Shown: piece after piece, positions 37,610 to 42,946 of the stretch | Numbering within the stretch: position 1 is the first letter of the stretch | Layout of the letters: the number at the start of each line of letters is the position of its first letter | Source of the DNA: a virus | DNA: 45,059 nucleotides | IMG/VR virus record: IMGVR_UViG_3300028920_000116 | Coordinates: 1 to 45,059 of that record | Reading direction: 5' to 3' (one strand) | The notes under the pieces: model-generated | Told to the model about the DNA's origin: nothing | Database searches by the model: none | The model's input: only the letters and a program-made list of their open reading frames with translations | Program-made: the position numbers and the translations under genes

Positions 37610-38440
37610 AAAGTATAATGCCTGAGATTACAGCTTATTAGTTCCTACTTTCATTCCCGTACCGTCAAGGTGCGACCCCTGATGTTAAGAACTTATCCAC
37701 TTCTCCAAGAGAAGTATAGAAACATGACTGCCTTTTTTAAAGAGTGGCGATTCTCTTGTCGTACAAAGCTGTCTCAACTTTTGAATTACCGACTACGGTG
37801 GCCGCCGCAGAACGTGCATTCTCAAATCAACTGTCTTTCACCTTGCGAGTGTCAGACTGCCTTTGTTCAACCGAAGTTGCAAAGGATTAAGTCACTTTGA
37901 CTTTGTACCGATCGGGTCTTTGCGTTTTAGTTGCAAATAAAGGAGTTGAACCTTTACCCATTGATGAATAGTCAATTGCCCTACCACTAGGCTAATTCGC
38001 TAACCAACCGTGATGTGCCCGATCTGTTGTGTCATGTCCTTTTGAGACACGATATGCAACACACCACATGTCTTTCAGTTGTCACCTACTTGACCATTTT
38101 TCAAGATTAATGTCATACAAGTATGCCATCAACCTATCAAATTGCTAATAAGCCCTCGTCCACAACGACTCGGACAAATTAACTACTGTTCCCTCTCATA
38201 GATGGTTATGTCGATTCCTCTTCCTTCTTGTCTCCAAGATATCTGCGTCCTTTGGTTATTACGACGTGCCTTTCGGCGAGGCACAACTTCTCTAAAAACT
38301 CCGCGGTAAGGCGAAGTCATAGGAGAGTCAGCTTGCTTGAGAGGACCGTTTCCGGCGATGGTATGTTGGCATTCCACCTTTACACATCTTGCAATGTGCT
38401 ATCCGATTATACTGATGTCAAGCCATCAGTTAAGTAAATT
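37610..38440 (-). ncRNA. Giant structured non-coding RNA candidate (GOLLD/ROOL-like)
   Basis: About 830 nt without a credible ORF, visibly richer in G+C than the genes, between tRNA-Lys and tRNA-Tyr. Clear hairpins: ACTTCTC/GAGAAGT (37699-37715), GTGTC/GACAC (38029-38050), GTGCCT/AGGCAC (38266-38284), ACTGATG/CATCAGT (38411-38430). GATCGGG (37910-37916) pairs with CCCGATC (38018-38024) around a tRNA-like element. An eight-T run (rc of 37606-37613) ends it before tRNA-Tyr. GOLLD and ROOL RNAs are phage-associated, of this size, lie near tRNAs and can contain a tRNA. Identity is inferred; a different RNA family or several shorter RNAs are possible. Confidence 0.6.
37933..38000 (-). other. tRNA-like element embedded in the giant RNA
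   Basis: Acceptor-like GCGAAT/ATTTGC, D-arm GCCTAGTGGTAGGGC, anticodon arm ATTGA-CTATTCA-TCAAT and T-arm AAAGG-TTCAACT-CCTTT. The anticodon would be ATT with C37, which is not a normal tRNA; no CCA; the acceptor helix continues outward (GTT/AAC) into the surrounding RNA. Probably structural, or a tRNA released by processing. Confidence 0.6.
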
Positions 38441-38448
38441 CTATTTGG

Positions 38449-38523
38449 TACCCCTACCAGGATTCGAACCTGGACCTGACGGATTAAAAGTCCGCTATGC
38501 TAAGCCATTAACACCATAGAGGC
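38449..38523 (-). tRNA. tRNA-Lys (TTT), copy 2
   Basis: Acceptor GCCTCTA/TAGGGGT, stem GCGGA/TCCGT with loop CTTTTAA, A73, CCA. Directly upstream of the giant RNA. Confidence 0.91.
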
Positions 38524-38532
38524 ATAAAGTGA

Positions 38533-38560
38533 CCTAGGTTTTTGATATGGAGAACCTAGG
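38533..38560 (-). repeat. Hairpin CCTAGGTT/AACCTAGG
   Basis: Perfect 8-bp inverted repeat (38533-38540 / 38553-38560) with 12-nt loop between tRNA-Lys and tRNA-Ile. No T-run on either side, so a processing or spacer hairpin is more likely than a terminator. Confidence 0.6.
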
Positions 38561-38576
38561 AAACTCCGATGTTTGG

Positions 38577-38650
38577 TACTACGGGTTGGACTTGAACCAA
38601 CTATCTCCTGTGTATCAGACAGGTGCATTTCCCAGTTGTGCTACCGTAGT
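38577..38650 (-). tRNA. tRNA-Ile (GAT)
   Basis: Acceptor ACTACGG/CCGTAGT, stem CCTGT/ACAGG with loop CTGATAC, A73, CCA. Confidence 0.92.
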
Positions 38651-38661
38651 ATAATGTTTGG

Positions 38662-38738
38662 TCTGGAGGGGGAGATTCGAACTCCCGTGATCTCGGTTCC
38701 AGGCCGAGTGACTCTTACGCAGACTAGCCTACCCCCAG
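38662..38738 (-). tRNA. tRNA-Pro (TGG), copy 2, C33
   Basis: Acceptor CTGGGGG/CCTCCAG, stem CTCGG/CCGAG with loop CCTGGAA (C33), A73, CCA. The D-arm is enlarged. Confidence 0.83.
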
Positions 38739-38814
38739 AAAATTTTTAATTAATAAAAGTTTCTAATACTTTTTTTATTTTTCCATTATAATGGATATTC
38801 TTTTAAAAGAATGG

Positions 38815-38890
38815 TGGCTGCGTCCGGAATCGAACCGGAGCTATTTCCCAGGGCTTCAACCTAGAGCTCTACCTACTGAGCTACACAGCC
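38815..38890 (-). tRNA. tRNA-Phe (GAA)
   Basis: Acceptor GGCTGTG/CGCAGCC, D-arm GCTCAGTAGGTAGAGC, loop TTGAAGC, A73, CCA. Confidence 0.9.
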
Positions 38891-38904
38891 AAAATATCTT
38901 TAGT

Positions 38905-39090
38905 AAGTGTAAGTGTGTCCCGCGGTGGTCTATGACCTCCGAAGAACACACCCACTATTAAAACATAATGTTTCCATTATGGTTTTTTCGTACTTTCCAA
39001 TGTGCTTTTTACTTAAAACCGATACTGTCAAAGAACGCGAGTTTCTTTTTTACCAAAGGGATAGTTAAGAAACTCTAACAAACCTATCCA
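38905..39090 (-). other. Structured non-coding interval D
   Basis: Holds several pairings: GTGTGT/ACACAC around GGTGGTC-TAT-GACCTCC (38910-38951); CATAATG/CATTATG (38964-38981) with a T-run on both strands, terminator-like; GGATAG/CTATCC (39058-39088); and GAGTTTCTT pairing with AAGAAACTC across 39020-39080. No ORF. It may be one or two small RNAs plus a terminator. Confidence 0.45.
38964..38981. terminator. Short bidirectional terminator-like hairpin
   Basis: Perfect 7-bp stem CATAATG/CATTATG with 4-nt loop; followed by GTTTTTT on + and TTTTAAT on -. Confidence 0.6.
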
Positions 39091-39099
39091 AATTTTTGG

Positions 39100-39170
39100 T
39101 GGAGAAGGACGGTTACGCTCCGTCGTTCCTAGTTTGCAAGACTAGTGTTCTCCTATTGAACTACATCCCC
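39100..39170 (-). tRNA. tRNA-Ala (TGC) with unusual T-loop
   Basis: Anticodon stem CTAGT/ACTAG with loop CTTGCAA; acceptor GGGGATG/CTTCTCC with one T-T mismatch; A73, CCA. The T-stem GACGG/CCGTC carries loop AGCGTAA, with no TTC. No G3-U70 with G at 3; the pair at 3-70 is G-U, the Ala identity element. Confidence 0.78.
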
Positions 39171-39216
39171 ATTATACCTAATGTTATTTTAGAATGACAA
39201 TTAGGACATACAATTA

Positions 39217-39378
39217 CTAAATTGTCAATACTATTATTTTTTCCTTCAAACTTTTAGGATCGACTAACCAACCCTTTTTAACACTAAACGTACCATCATA
39301 ACAGGCACATTCAAATGAACAATAAATGAGATCATCTTCTATCATTCTGTTACAATCTTTTTCTTTACACTTGTGCAT
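39217..39378 (-). CDS. Small Cys-rich protein, possibly frameshifted
   Basis: 53 aa: MHKCKEKDCNRMIEDDLIYC with SFECACYDGTFSVKKGWL. GGAG lies 8 nt before ATG 39378; the start overlaps the upstream gene. Downstream of an A6 run (39237-39242) the -1 frame reads NNSIDNLVIVCPNCHSKI and ends at 39161, giving a third Cys pair in an HNH-like NLVIVCPNCH context. So the gene may have lost its C-terminus by one base, or may use frameshifting. Confidence 0.65.
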   Translation of the reverse strand: MHKCKEKDCNRMIEDDLIYCSFECACYDGTFSVKKGWLVDPKSLKEKIIVLTI

Positions 39379-39514
39379 TTTCTTTCTCCGATTTCTCAAG
39401 TTCCCCTCTACATTCGGGACACTTATAAACATCTTTTCCTTCAGAGTTTCTTAAAACCCATAATCTTTTATTTTCATCAACGATGTTTCCACAACTTAAA
39501 CATTTGTACTTCAT
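39365..39514 (-). CDS. Small zinc-ribbon protein, 49 aa
   Basis: MKYKCLSCGNIVDENKRLWV...VYKCPECRGELEKSEKEN: two CxxC knuckles, a rubredoxin-like zinc ribbon. It overlaps the next gene by 14 nt and starts 6 nt after the HAD gene, so it is co-expressed. No good ribosome site seen, so coupling is likely. Confidence 0.72.
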   Translation of the reverse strand: MKYKCLSCGNIVDENKRLWVLRNSEGKDVYKCPECRGELEKSEKENAQV

Positions 39515-39519
39515 TTTTT

Positions 39520-39792
39520 TTAAACCTTAATGTTTACTTTTCCAAGTTCAACTTCCATATCGTCTAATGCGATATCAGGAGTGATTGAACCTTTTGCTAA
39601 AATTTTTGCATCGAGCCCAAGCTTTTGTGCCCATCTCTCTGCATAATCCATTCCACTTCCAGACCAGATTACCATTTCACAACCGAACTTCTGGAAGAGT
39701 TCGAACATTTGAATTACATCATATCTTGGAGTGTCTACATACTCTCCAACCTGATAAATCAGGGTTCCATCAACGTCAAATGCTACAATCAT
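39520..39792 (-). CDS. Small HAD-superfamily hydrolase
   Basis: 90 aa. Motif I MIVAFDVDGTLI, motif II VIWSGSGMDYAERWAQKLG, motif III Lys in DAKILAKGS, motif IV-like IALDDMEVE. Minimal HAD fold without a cap domain, so a phosphatase of nucleotides, nucleic-acid ends or sugar phosphates. GGAG precedes ATG 39792; a longer frame up to 39912 runs through the tRNA-His and is rejected. Confidence 0.83.
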   Translation of the reverse strand: MIVAFDVDGTLIYQVGEYVDTPRYDVIQMFELFQKFGCEMVIWSGSGMDYAERWAQKLGLDAKILAKGSITPDIALDDMEVELGKVNIKV

Positions 39793-39810
39793 TTTTTCTC
39801 CAATGTTTGG

Positions 39811-39885
39811 GGCGGCCGAAGGGATTCGAACCCTTTCCTTAACAGTCACAGTGTTATATGCTAAACCGATTACACCACGGTCGCC
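39811..39885 (-). tRNA. tRNA-His (GTG)
   Basis: G-1 pairs with C73, the His identity pair. Acceptor GCGACCG/CGGCCGC with one A-C mismatch; stem TAACA/TGTTA with loop CTGTGAC; CCA encoded. Confidence 0.92.
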
Positions 39886-39918
39886 ATAAATTTTTTCTTT
39901 ACAAATCCCCAAAAAAAA

Positions 39919-39941
39919 GGGAGTCGGTTCGGCCGACTCCC
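39919..39941 (-). terminator. Strong intrinsic terminator
   Basis: Perfect 9-bp GC-rich stem GGGAGTCGG/CCGACTCCC, 5-nt loop, followed on the - strand by TTTTTTTT (rc of 39911-39918). Confidence 0.95.
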
Positions 39942-39969
39942 TCTTCAGGTTCTTATAGGAGTTCGGCCC

Positions 39970-40077
39970 TTACACAGTATTATCCTGTTCTACCTTGGCC
40001 CAAATATAGAGCGCCGTAAAGGCTCTACTCATGGGCAGGCTCGGATTGCGTTTATGTGTTGATTGACTGCGTAACAT
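39970..40077 (-). CDS. Possible 35-aa peptide inside the rod-like RNA
   Basis: MLRSQSTHKRNPSLPMSR then AFTALYIWAKVEQDNTV, with AGGAG 7 nt before the ATG. The ribosome site and both ends of the ORF are paired in the predicted rod, and codon use is unlike other genes here. It may be chance, or a peptide under structural control. Confidence 0.35.
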   Translation of the reverse strand: MLRSQSTHKRNPSLPMSRAFTALYIWAKVEQDNTV

Positions 40078-40151
40078 TTAAATTTCTCCTATGAAATTTT
40101 GTTATAACTCTATCTAATTGTATTTAGAGTTCTTTTTTATTTTCTGTATTA

Positions 40152-40180
40152 ATTATACCACTTTTTTTAAAAGATGTCAA
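40152..40180 (-). promoter_or_regulatory. Perfect sigma-70 promoter TTGACA-N17-TATAAT
   Basis: -35 TTGACA (rc of 40175-40180), 17-nt spacer, -10 TATAAT (rc of 40152-40157). Full consensus, preceded by AAAAAAAAAGC. Confidence 0.92.
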
Positions 40181-40189
40181 GCTTTTTTT

Positions 40190-40363
40190 TTACTTTTTTG
40201 ATCTTTCTTCTAAAAAATTGAATGCTTCTTTTTTCTTTAAAAAGTAAACGTTTTTAAATTTACCCTTCCTAAAAAACCCAAAGTTTTTCCAAAAGAAGAA
40301 TAAGAACTTTTTTTGTGGGAAGTATCTACTTCCAATTTTTACTACACGATATTTGTATTTCAT
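40190..40363 (-). CDS. Small basic aromatic protein, 57 aa
   Basis: MKYKYRVVKIGSRYFPQKKF then LFFFWKNFGFFRKGKFKNVY; very basic and Phe-rich, no membrane-like run without charges. No ribosome site; the ATG follows the 40375-40394 hairpin. Codon use suits the genome. Unknown function. Confidence 0.55.
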   Translation of the reverse strand: MKYKYRVVKIGSRYFPQKKFLFFFWKNFGFFRKGKFKNVYFLKKKEAFNFLEERSKK

Positions 40364-40374
40364 AATAAGTATTT

Positions 40375-40394
40375 GGGTGGTCCGAAGACCACCC
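40375..40394 (-). repeat. Perfect hairpin GGGTGGTC-TTCG-GACCACCC
   Basis: 8-bp stem with a UUCG tetraloop on the - strand, 8 nt after the DUF6745 gene stop. No T-run follows, so it is a stabilising 3' end or weak terminator. Confidence 0.7.
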
Positions 40395-40402
40395 ATTTAA
40401 CA

Positions 40403-41230
40403 TTATGTAAGAACGTCAGGAGATTTCTTAGTTCCATTTCGCCACTCAAGAGCATCCGAAACAGTCTTACAGTCAGGATGGACACCTTCAATATGGTAAG
40501 TACCAATAGAAGGATTAATCATCTTGAGGTAAGGACGACGAACTCCGGGCGAAATTTCTGCCATAAGCAGTTCGTAGTCTCCCTGTGCATCAGCAACATC
40601 TGCATTAAGTCCTTTGATTGCCCGCTCGATTCCGATCTTACGAACGATCTCACGACGAATTTCAGCATTTGTTTCCTTGAGAATCAAGGAAGGATCAAGC
40701 TTATTCCAAGGAGTCTCAACGAGTTCCTTGCTGACCTTCACACCATTGAGGTAATAAAGAGAATGTCCATCGCGGAAAAGGATCGCAGGACCATTTTCAC
40801 AATGAACCTTGCCATCTTCAATATGAATTTCAGAAGGACGTTCACAGAGAATACAAAGTTCATCCATTGGATAATACCATCCGCACACTTCGGCAAACTC
40901 AAGAAGAGGAACAATATCTTCGATACCTTCAATCTTCAGTTCGTTCTTGACAAATGAATAGAACGAAAGCCATCCTGCATCATTCGCACCGAAACAGAAA
41001 TTGTCGATATCGGGAGTGATTCCCATTTCACGAAGCTTGTCAATCGCGGCGAAAGGACTGTCTACCCAAATCTTCTTGGGAGGATCGAACTTAGCAACAG
41101 CATAAATTCGGTCCATAATTTCCTCTGCCTTTGGACGATCGGCCGGTTCTGTTGAAAGACCAATCTTAACCCACTTATCAACATATTCAGGCATCTTTGC
41201 CTTTTGTTCAGCAGTAAGTTCAGTAATCAT
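40403..41230 (-). CDS. DUF6745-like protein
   Basis: 275 aa. YVDKWVKIGLSTEPADRPKAEEIMDRIYAVA opens like DUF6745 proteins, and RPSEIHIEDGKVHCENGPAILFRDGHSLYYLNGV holds their H-x-E/G...GPA...DG...GV pattern. Function is unknown; cellular homologues are often beside a ~110-aa protein like the one upstream here. G+C is visibly higher than in most genes of the window, suggesting recent transfer or high expression. It lies downstream of the 41672 promoter. Confidence 0.82.
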   Translation of the reverse strand: MITELTAEQKAKMPEYVDKWVKIGLSTEPADRPKAEEIMDRIYAVAKFDPPKKIWVDSPFAAIDKLREMGITPDIDNFCFGANDAGWLSFYSFVKNELKIEGIEDIVPLLEFAEVCGWYYPMDELCILCERPSEIHIEDGKVHCENGPAILFRDGHSLYYLNGVKVSKELVETPWNKLDPSLILKETNAEIRREIVRKIGIERAIKGLNADVADAQGDYELLMAEISPGVRRPYLKMINPSIGTYHIEGVHPDCKTVSDALEWRNGTKKSPDVLT

Positions 41231-41307
41231 ATTATTAACTTTCTATTAAGGTTGAAAATAATTTTCGGAAAAACAGGGAATAAATTTATTCCCTGTTAAT
41301 CTTTTGC

Positions 41308-41634
41308 TTAGTCCATGACGCGGCGGGCTTCTTCTTCGAAGTGGTCGTATTCCTGAACAATGTCAACACGCCAGATACCATCGGGAACCTGAACATTTCC
41401 ATGTTCTTCGTGCTCGACTTCAACCTGATCGTTGTTCTTCATGTAAAGAATTCCATCCTTCTCAAAAAGCTCGACTTCCTGAGTAATAGCATGGGCATGA
41501 CCAGTCGTTTCACCTTCTGCGAGGATGTAACGACCACGGCCATACTTGCCATGATTACGACCGACCTTATTTGCACCAGTCGGAATTGAGTCAACACGCT
41601 TAATCAGAACGTCGCCTTGCTGAATGAAGTTCAT
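41308..41634 (-). CDS. Partner of DUF6745 protein (GDVLIKRV family)
   Basis: 108 aa. MNFIQQGDVLIKRVDSIPTG, ILAEGETTGHAHAI, VEVEHEEHGNVQVPDGIWRV and VQEYDHFEEEARRVMD: a conserved small beta-rich family of unknown function with His residues GHAH and HEEH that could bind metal. ATG 41634 has AAGGAG upstream; an in-frame ATG at 41652 is less likely. Shares the raised G+C of its neighbour. First gene after a perfect promoter. Confidence 0.83.
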   Translation of the reverse strand: MNFIQQGDVLIKRVDSIPTGANKVGRNHGKYGRGRYILAEGETTGHAHAITQEVELFEKDGILYMKNNDQVEVEHEEHGNVQVPDGIWRVDIVQEYDHFEEEARRVMD

Positions 41635-41671
41635 AACTTCTCTCCTTTTCAAGGGTTAATTGTACATTTAT

Positions 41672-41700
41672 ATTATAACACTTTTCGGTTATAATGTCAA
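41672..41700 (-). promoter_or_regulatory. Perfect sigma-70 promoter TTGACA-N17-TATAAT
   Basis: -35 rc of 41695-41700, -10 rc of 41672-41677, spacer 17 nt ending AAGTGT. It drives the 41634-40403 gene pair. Confidence 0.92.
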
Positions 41701-41708
41701 GGTATTTT

Positions 41709-42071
41709 TTAAGAAACTTTCTCCAAAAATTCCGTGACTGTTTTTGTCGATTCTAATAGAATCCTTAAATTAAGGATATCTTCTTTTGAAATAACTTTTG
41801 TTCTATTTGGCCTGCCTGAAAGAATAACTTTAGGCAAAGGCTTTGTTTCGTTTTTACAGACATGATTGCTTTCAAGATTCCGCACAGCGCGCTTACTTAG
41901 CTGATCAAAAACAGGTTTCATTTCTTCACCTAAACTTTCCATTGCGTCTTGAAGTTGTTTTCTTTCTTTTTTTGACGAATTCATAGCTTCATCAAATTTT
42001 CTTTTTAGCATTTCAAGATATTCTTTATCTTCTTCTTCATTCGGATTACAATCGTCTCCGTAAAGTCTCAT
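41709..42071 (-). CDS. Hypothetical acidic/helical protein, 120 aa
   Basis: MRLYGDDCNPNEEEDKEYLE opening, long charged helix (KRKFDEAMNSSKKERKQLQD), then a basic segment VILSGRPNRTKVISKEDI. GAGGAG ribosome site. No family recognised; might be a coiled-coil adaptor. It ends 9 nt before the -35 of the next promoter. Confidence 0.76.
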   Translation of the reverse strand: MRLYGDDCNPNEEEDKEYLEMLKRKFDEAMNSSKKERKQLQDAMESLGEEMKPVFDQLSKRAVRNLESNHVCKNETKPLPKVILSGRPNRTKVISKEDILNLRILLESTKTVTEFLEKVS

Positions 42072-42097
42072 AAGACGCTCCTCTTCCTTAAAACTAT

Positions 42098-42307
42098 TTA
42101 GCTCTTACCACAACATTTTTTATACTTGAATCCACTCCCACAAGGACATGGCTTATTTCTTTCGGGCTTTTTAAGAATAATTTCAATTCTTTTATTTCTA
42201 TCAAATACTCTTGTATTTGAAACAATTGCCGGTATTTTGCCGCCGACTACATCTACAAAAAGAGATGCTAATTCAGGATCAGATTTTTCTAACTGAACCG
42301 GTTTCAT
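42098..42307 (-). CDS. SEC-C motif protein, 69 aa
   Basis: C-terminal KPCPCGSGFKYKKCCGKS is the SEC-C zinc motif of SecA and many small proteins; the N-terminal half is a short beta/alpha piece (DPELASLFVDVVGGKIPAIV). In SecA the motif binds SecB and ribosomes; here the partner is unknown. ATG 42307 is used; a TTG at 42313 is rejected. It overlaps the PQ-loop gene. Confidence 0.85.
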   Translation of the reverse strand: MKPVQLEKSDPELASLFVDVVGGKIPAIVSNTRVFDRNKRIEIILKKPERNKPCPCGSGFKYKKCCGKS

Positions 42308-42551
42308 AAACAAACTTCTGTATTCCTGCTGTAAGCCAGCAAGTTGCTGTTATAAAATTAGTCCATCTTGCAAGAACCATACTATCGATTGTCATAAAAC
42401 AAATCGACATAATATACAATCCTAATACTGTTATTCCAATCGTCTGCCAATTAATTTGAACTGTTTTTGTTTTAAAATTATCAATCAATTGTGGAATCAG
42501 AGAATAAGTAAACATGATTGAAACCAATGCTATTACTTTATCTTGCCACAT
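42279..42551 (-). CDS. Small PQ-loop membrane protein (SemiSWEET-like)
   Basis: 90 aa, three predicted membrane helices: ~7-22, ~37-56 and ~62-80. The first ends in the PQ-loop signature YSLIPQLIDNFKTKTVQ. Single PQ-loop triple-helix proteins such as SemiSWEET work as dimers to move sugars. Inner-membrane protein; transport is inferred from the fold only. AAAGGA ribosome site. Confidence 0.8.
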   Translation of the reverse strand: MWQDKVIALVSIMFTYSLIPQLIDNFKTKTVQINWQTIGITVLGLYIMSICFMTIDSMVLARWTNFITATCWLTAGIQKFVYETGSVRKI

Positions 42552-42627
42552 TTTTTATCCTTTTTTTAAGCGGGTGAGAACTTGATTTATCAAATCCCCA
42601 CCCTTAGCGAAATAGAGGAGGAGGATT

Positions 42628-42822
42628 CTATTTGCTGGTATTATCGGTCTTTGTATCAGCGTCCTTAGCGAGTGCCTGTTCCTGCTTCTTCTGAACAGCA
42701 TGAACAGTCTGATAAGTAATACCAAGAGACTTGGCAATTTCAGATTTCTTCACGCCATCAGCAAGCAACTTGCGGGCAACTGCTGACTTTGACTTGTACT
42801 CGACGTCCTGATAAGTAAACAT
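42628..42822 (-). CDS. Small HTH protein
   Basis: 64 aa: MFTYQDVEYKSKSAVARKLL, then HTH KKSEIAKSLGITYQTVHAVQ, polar tail. AGGAG 8 nt before ATG 42822. Same architecture as the 42947 gene (SKxxAVRxL, then IAxxLGxxxQTVHA), so a paralogue pair. Probably a DNA-binding regulator. The promoter at 42890 lies directly upstream. Confidence 0.82.
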   Translation of the reverse strand: MFTYQDVEYKSKSAVARKLLADGVKKSEIAKSLGITYQTVHAVQKKQEQALAKDADTKTDNTSK

Positions 42823-42889
42823 ACTACAAACTCCTTTTAATGGTTTGTTAATTATGAATGGTTGGAGTTCTTCTCCAGTTGACTTAATT

Positions 42890-42918
42890 AATATAATATT
42901 TGCCTCAACTGAAGTCAA
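42890..42918 (-). promoter_or_regulatory. Sigma-70-type promoter TTGACT-N17-TATATT
   Basis: -35 rc of 42913-42918, -10 rc of 42890-42895, spacer 17 nt. Stands between the two HTH genes and would drive the smaller one. Confidence 0.72.
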
Positions 42919-42946
42919 GTATATTTTAAATATTTTTTACTGGCTT

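Larger units (their letters stand above)
39911..40145 (-). ncRNA. Rod-like small RNA with own promoter and terminator
   Basis: Predicted ~235-nt RNA from the 40152-40180 promoter. 5' hairpin AACTCT/AGAGTT; then a rod: ATAGGAG (40086-40092) with CTCCTAT (39955-39961), TTACGCAGT (40066-40074) with ACTGTGTAA (39970-39978), ATCC/GGAT, GCCCA/TGGGC, and tip TAGAGC/GCTCTA (40007-40012 / 40022-40027). Ends in a 9-bp terminator with T8. The only ORF (35 aa) has its ribosome site inside the first helix. Size and bulged-rod shape recall 6S RNA, but no 6S homology is claimed. Confidence 0.66.

Noticed and set aside
38183-38377. 64-aa - strand ORF (GTG start) in the giant RNA region
   Set aside because: Unusual composition with many Arg/Gln, stem-forming DNA beneath it, and another frame equally open; read as part of the structured RNA.
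37610-38440. tmRNA, RNase P RNA or group I/II intron as identity of the large RNA
   Set aside because: No Ala-tRNA-like ends, no recognisable RNase P core motif and no intron core or interrupted gene could be found by eye.
37670-38519. Several + strand ORFs over the giant RNA and tRNAs
   Set aside because: They run antisense through tRNA genes or hairpins and lack ribosome sites.
25164-39885. Search for an amber suppressor tRNA (CTA anticodon) or recoded stop
   Set aside because: None of the 44 tRNAs has CTA, TTA or TCA anticodons, and TAG is used as a normal stop in several genes.
39793-39912. Longer start for the HAD protein
   Set aside because: The extra codons are tRNA-His sequence; GGAG before ATG 39792 fixes the start.
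42555-42737. 60-aa - strand ORF overlapping the small HTH gene
   Set aside because: It is out of frame with the HTH gene, has no ribosome site, and shows Arg/Leu-rich shadow composition.
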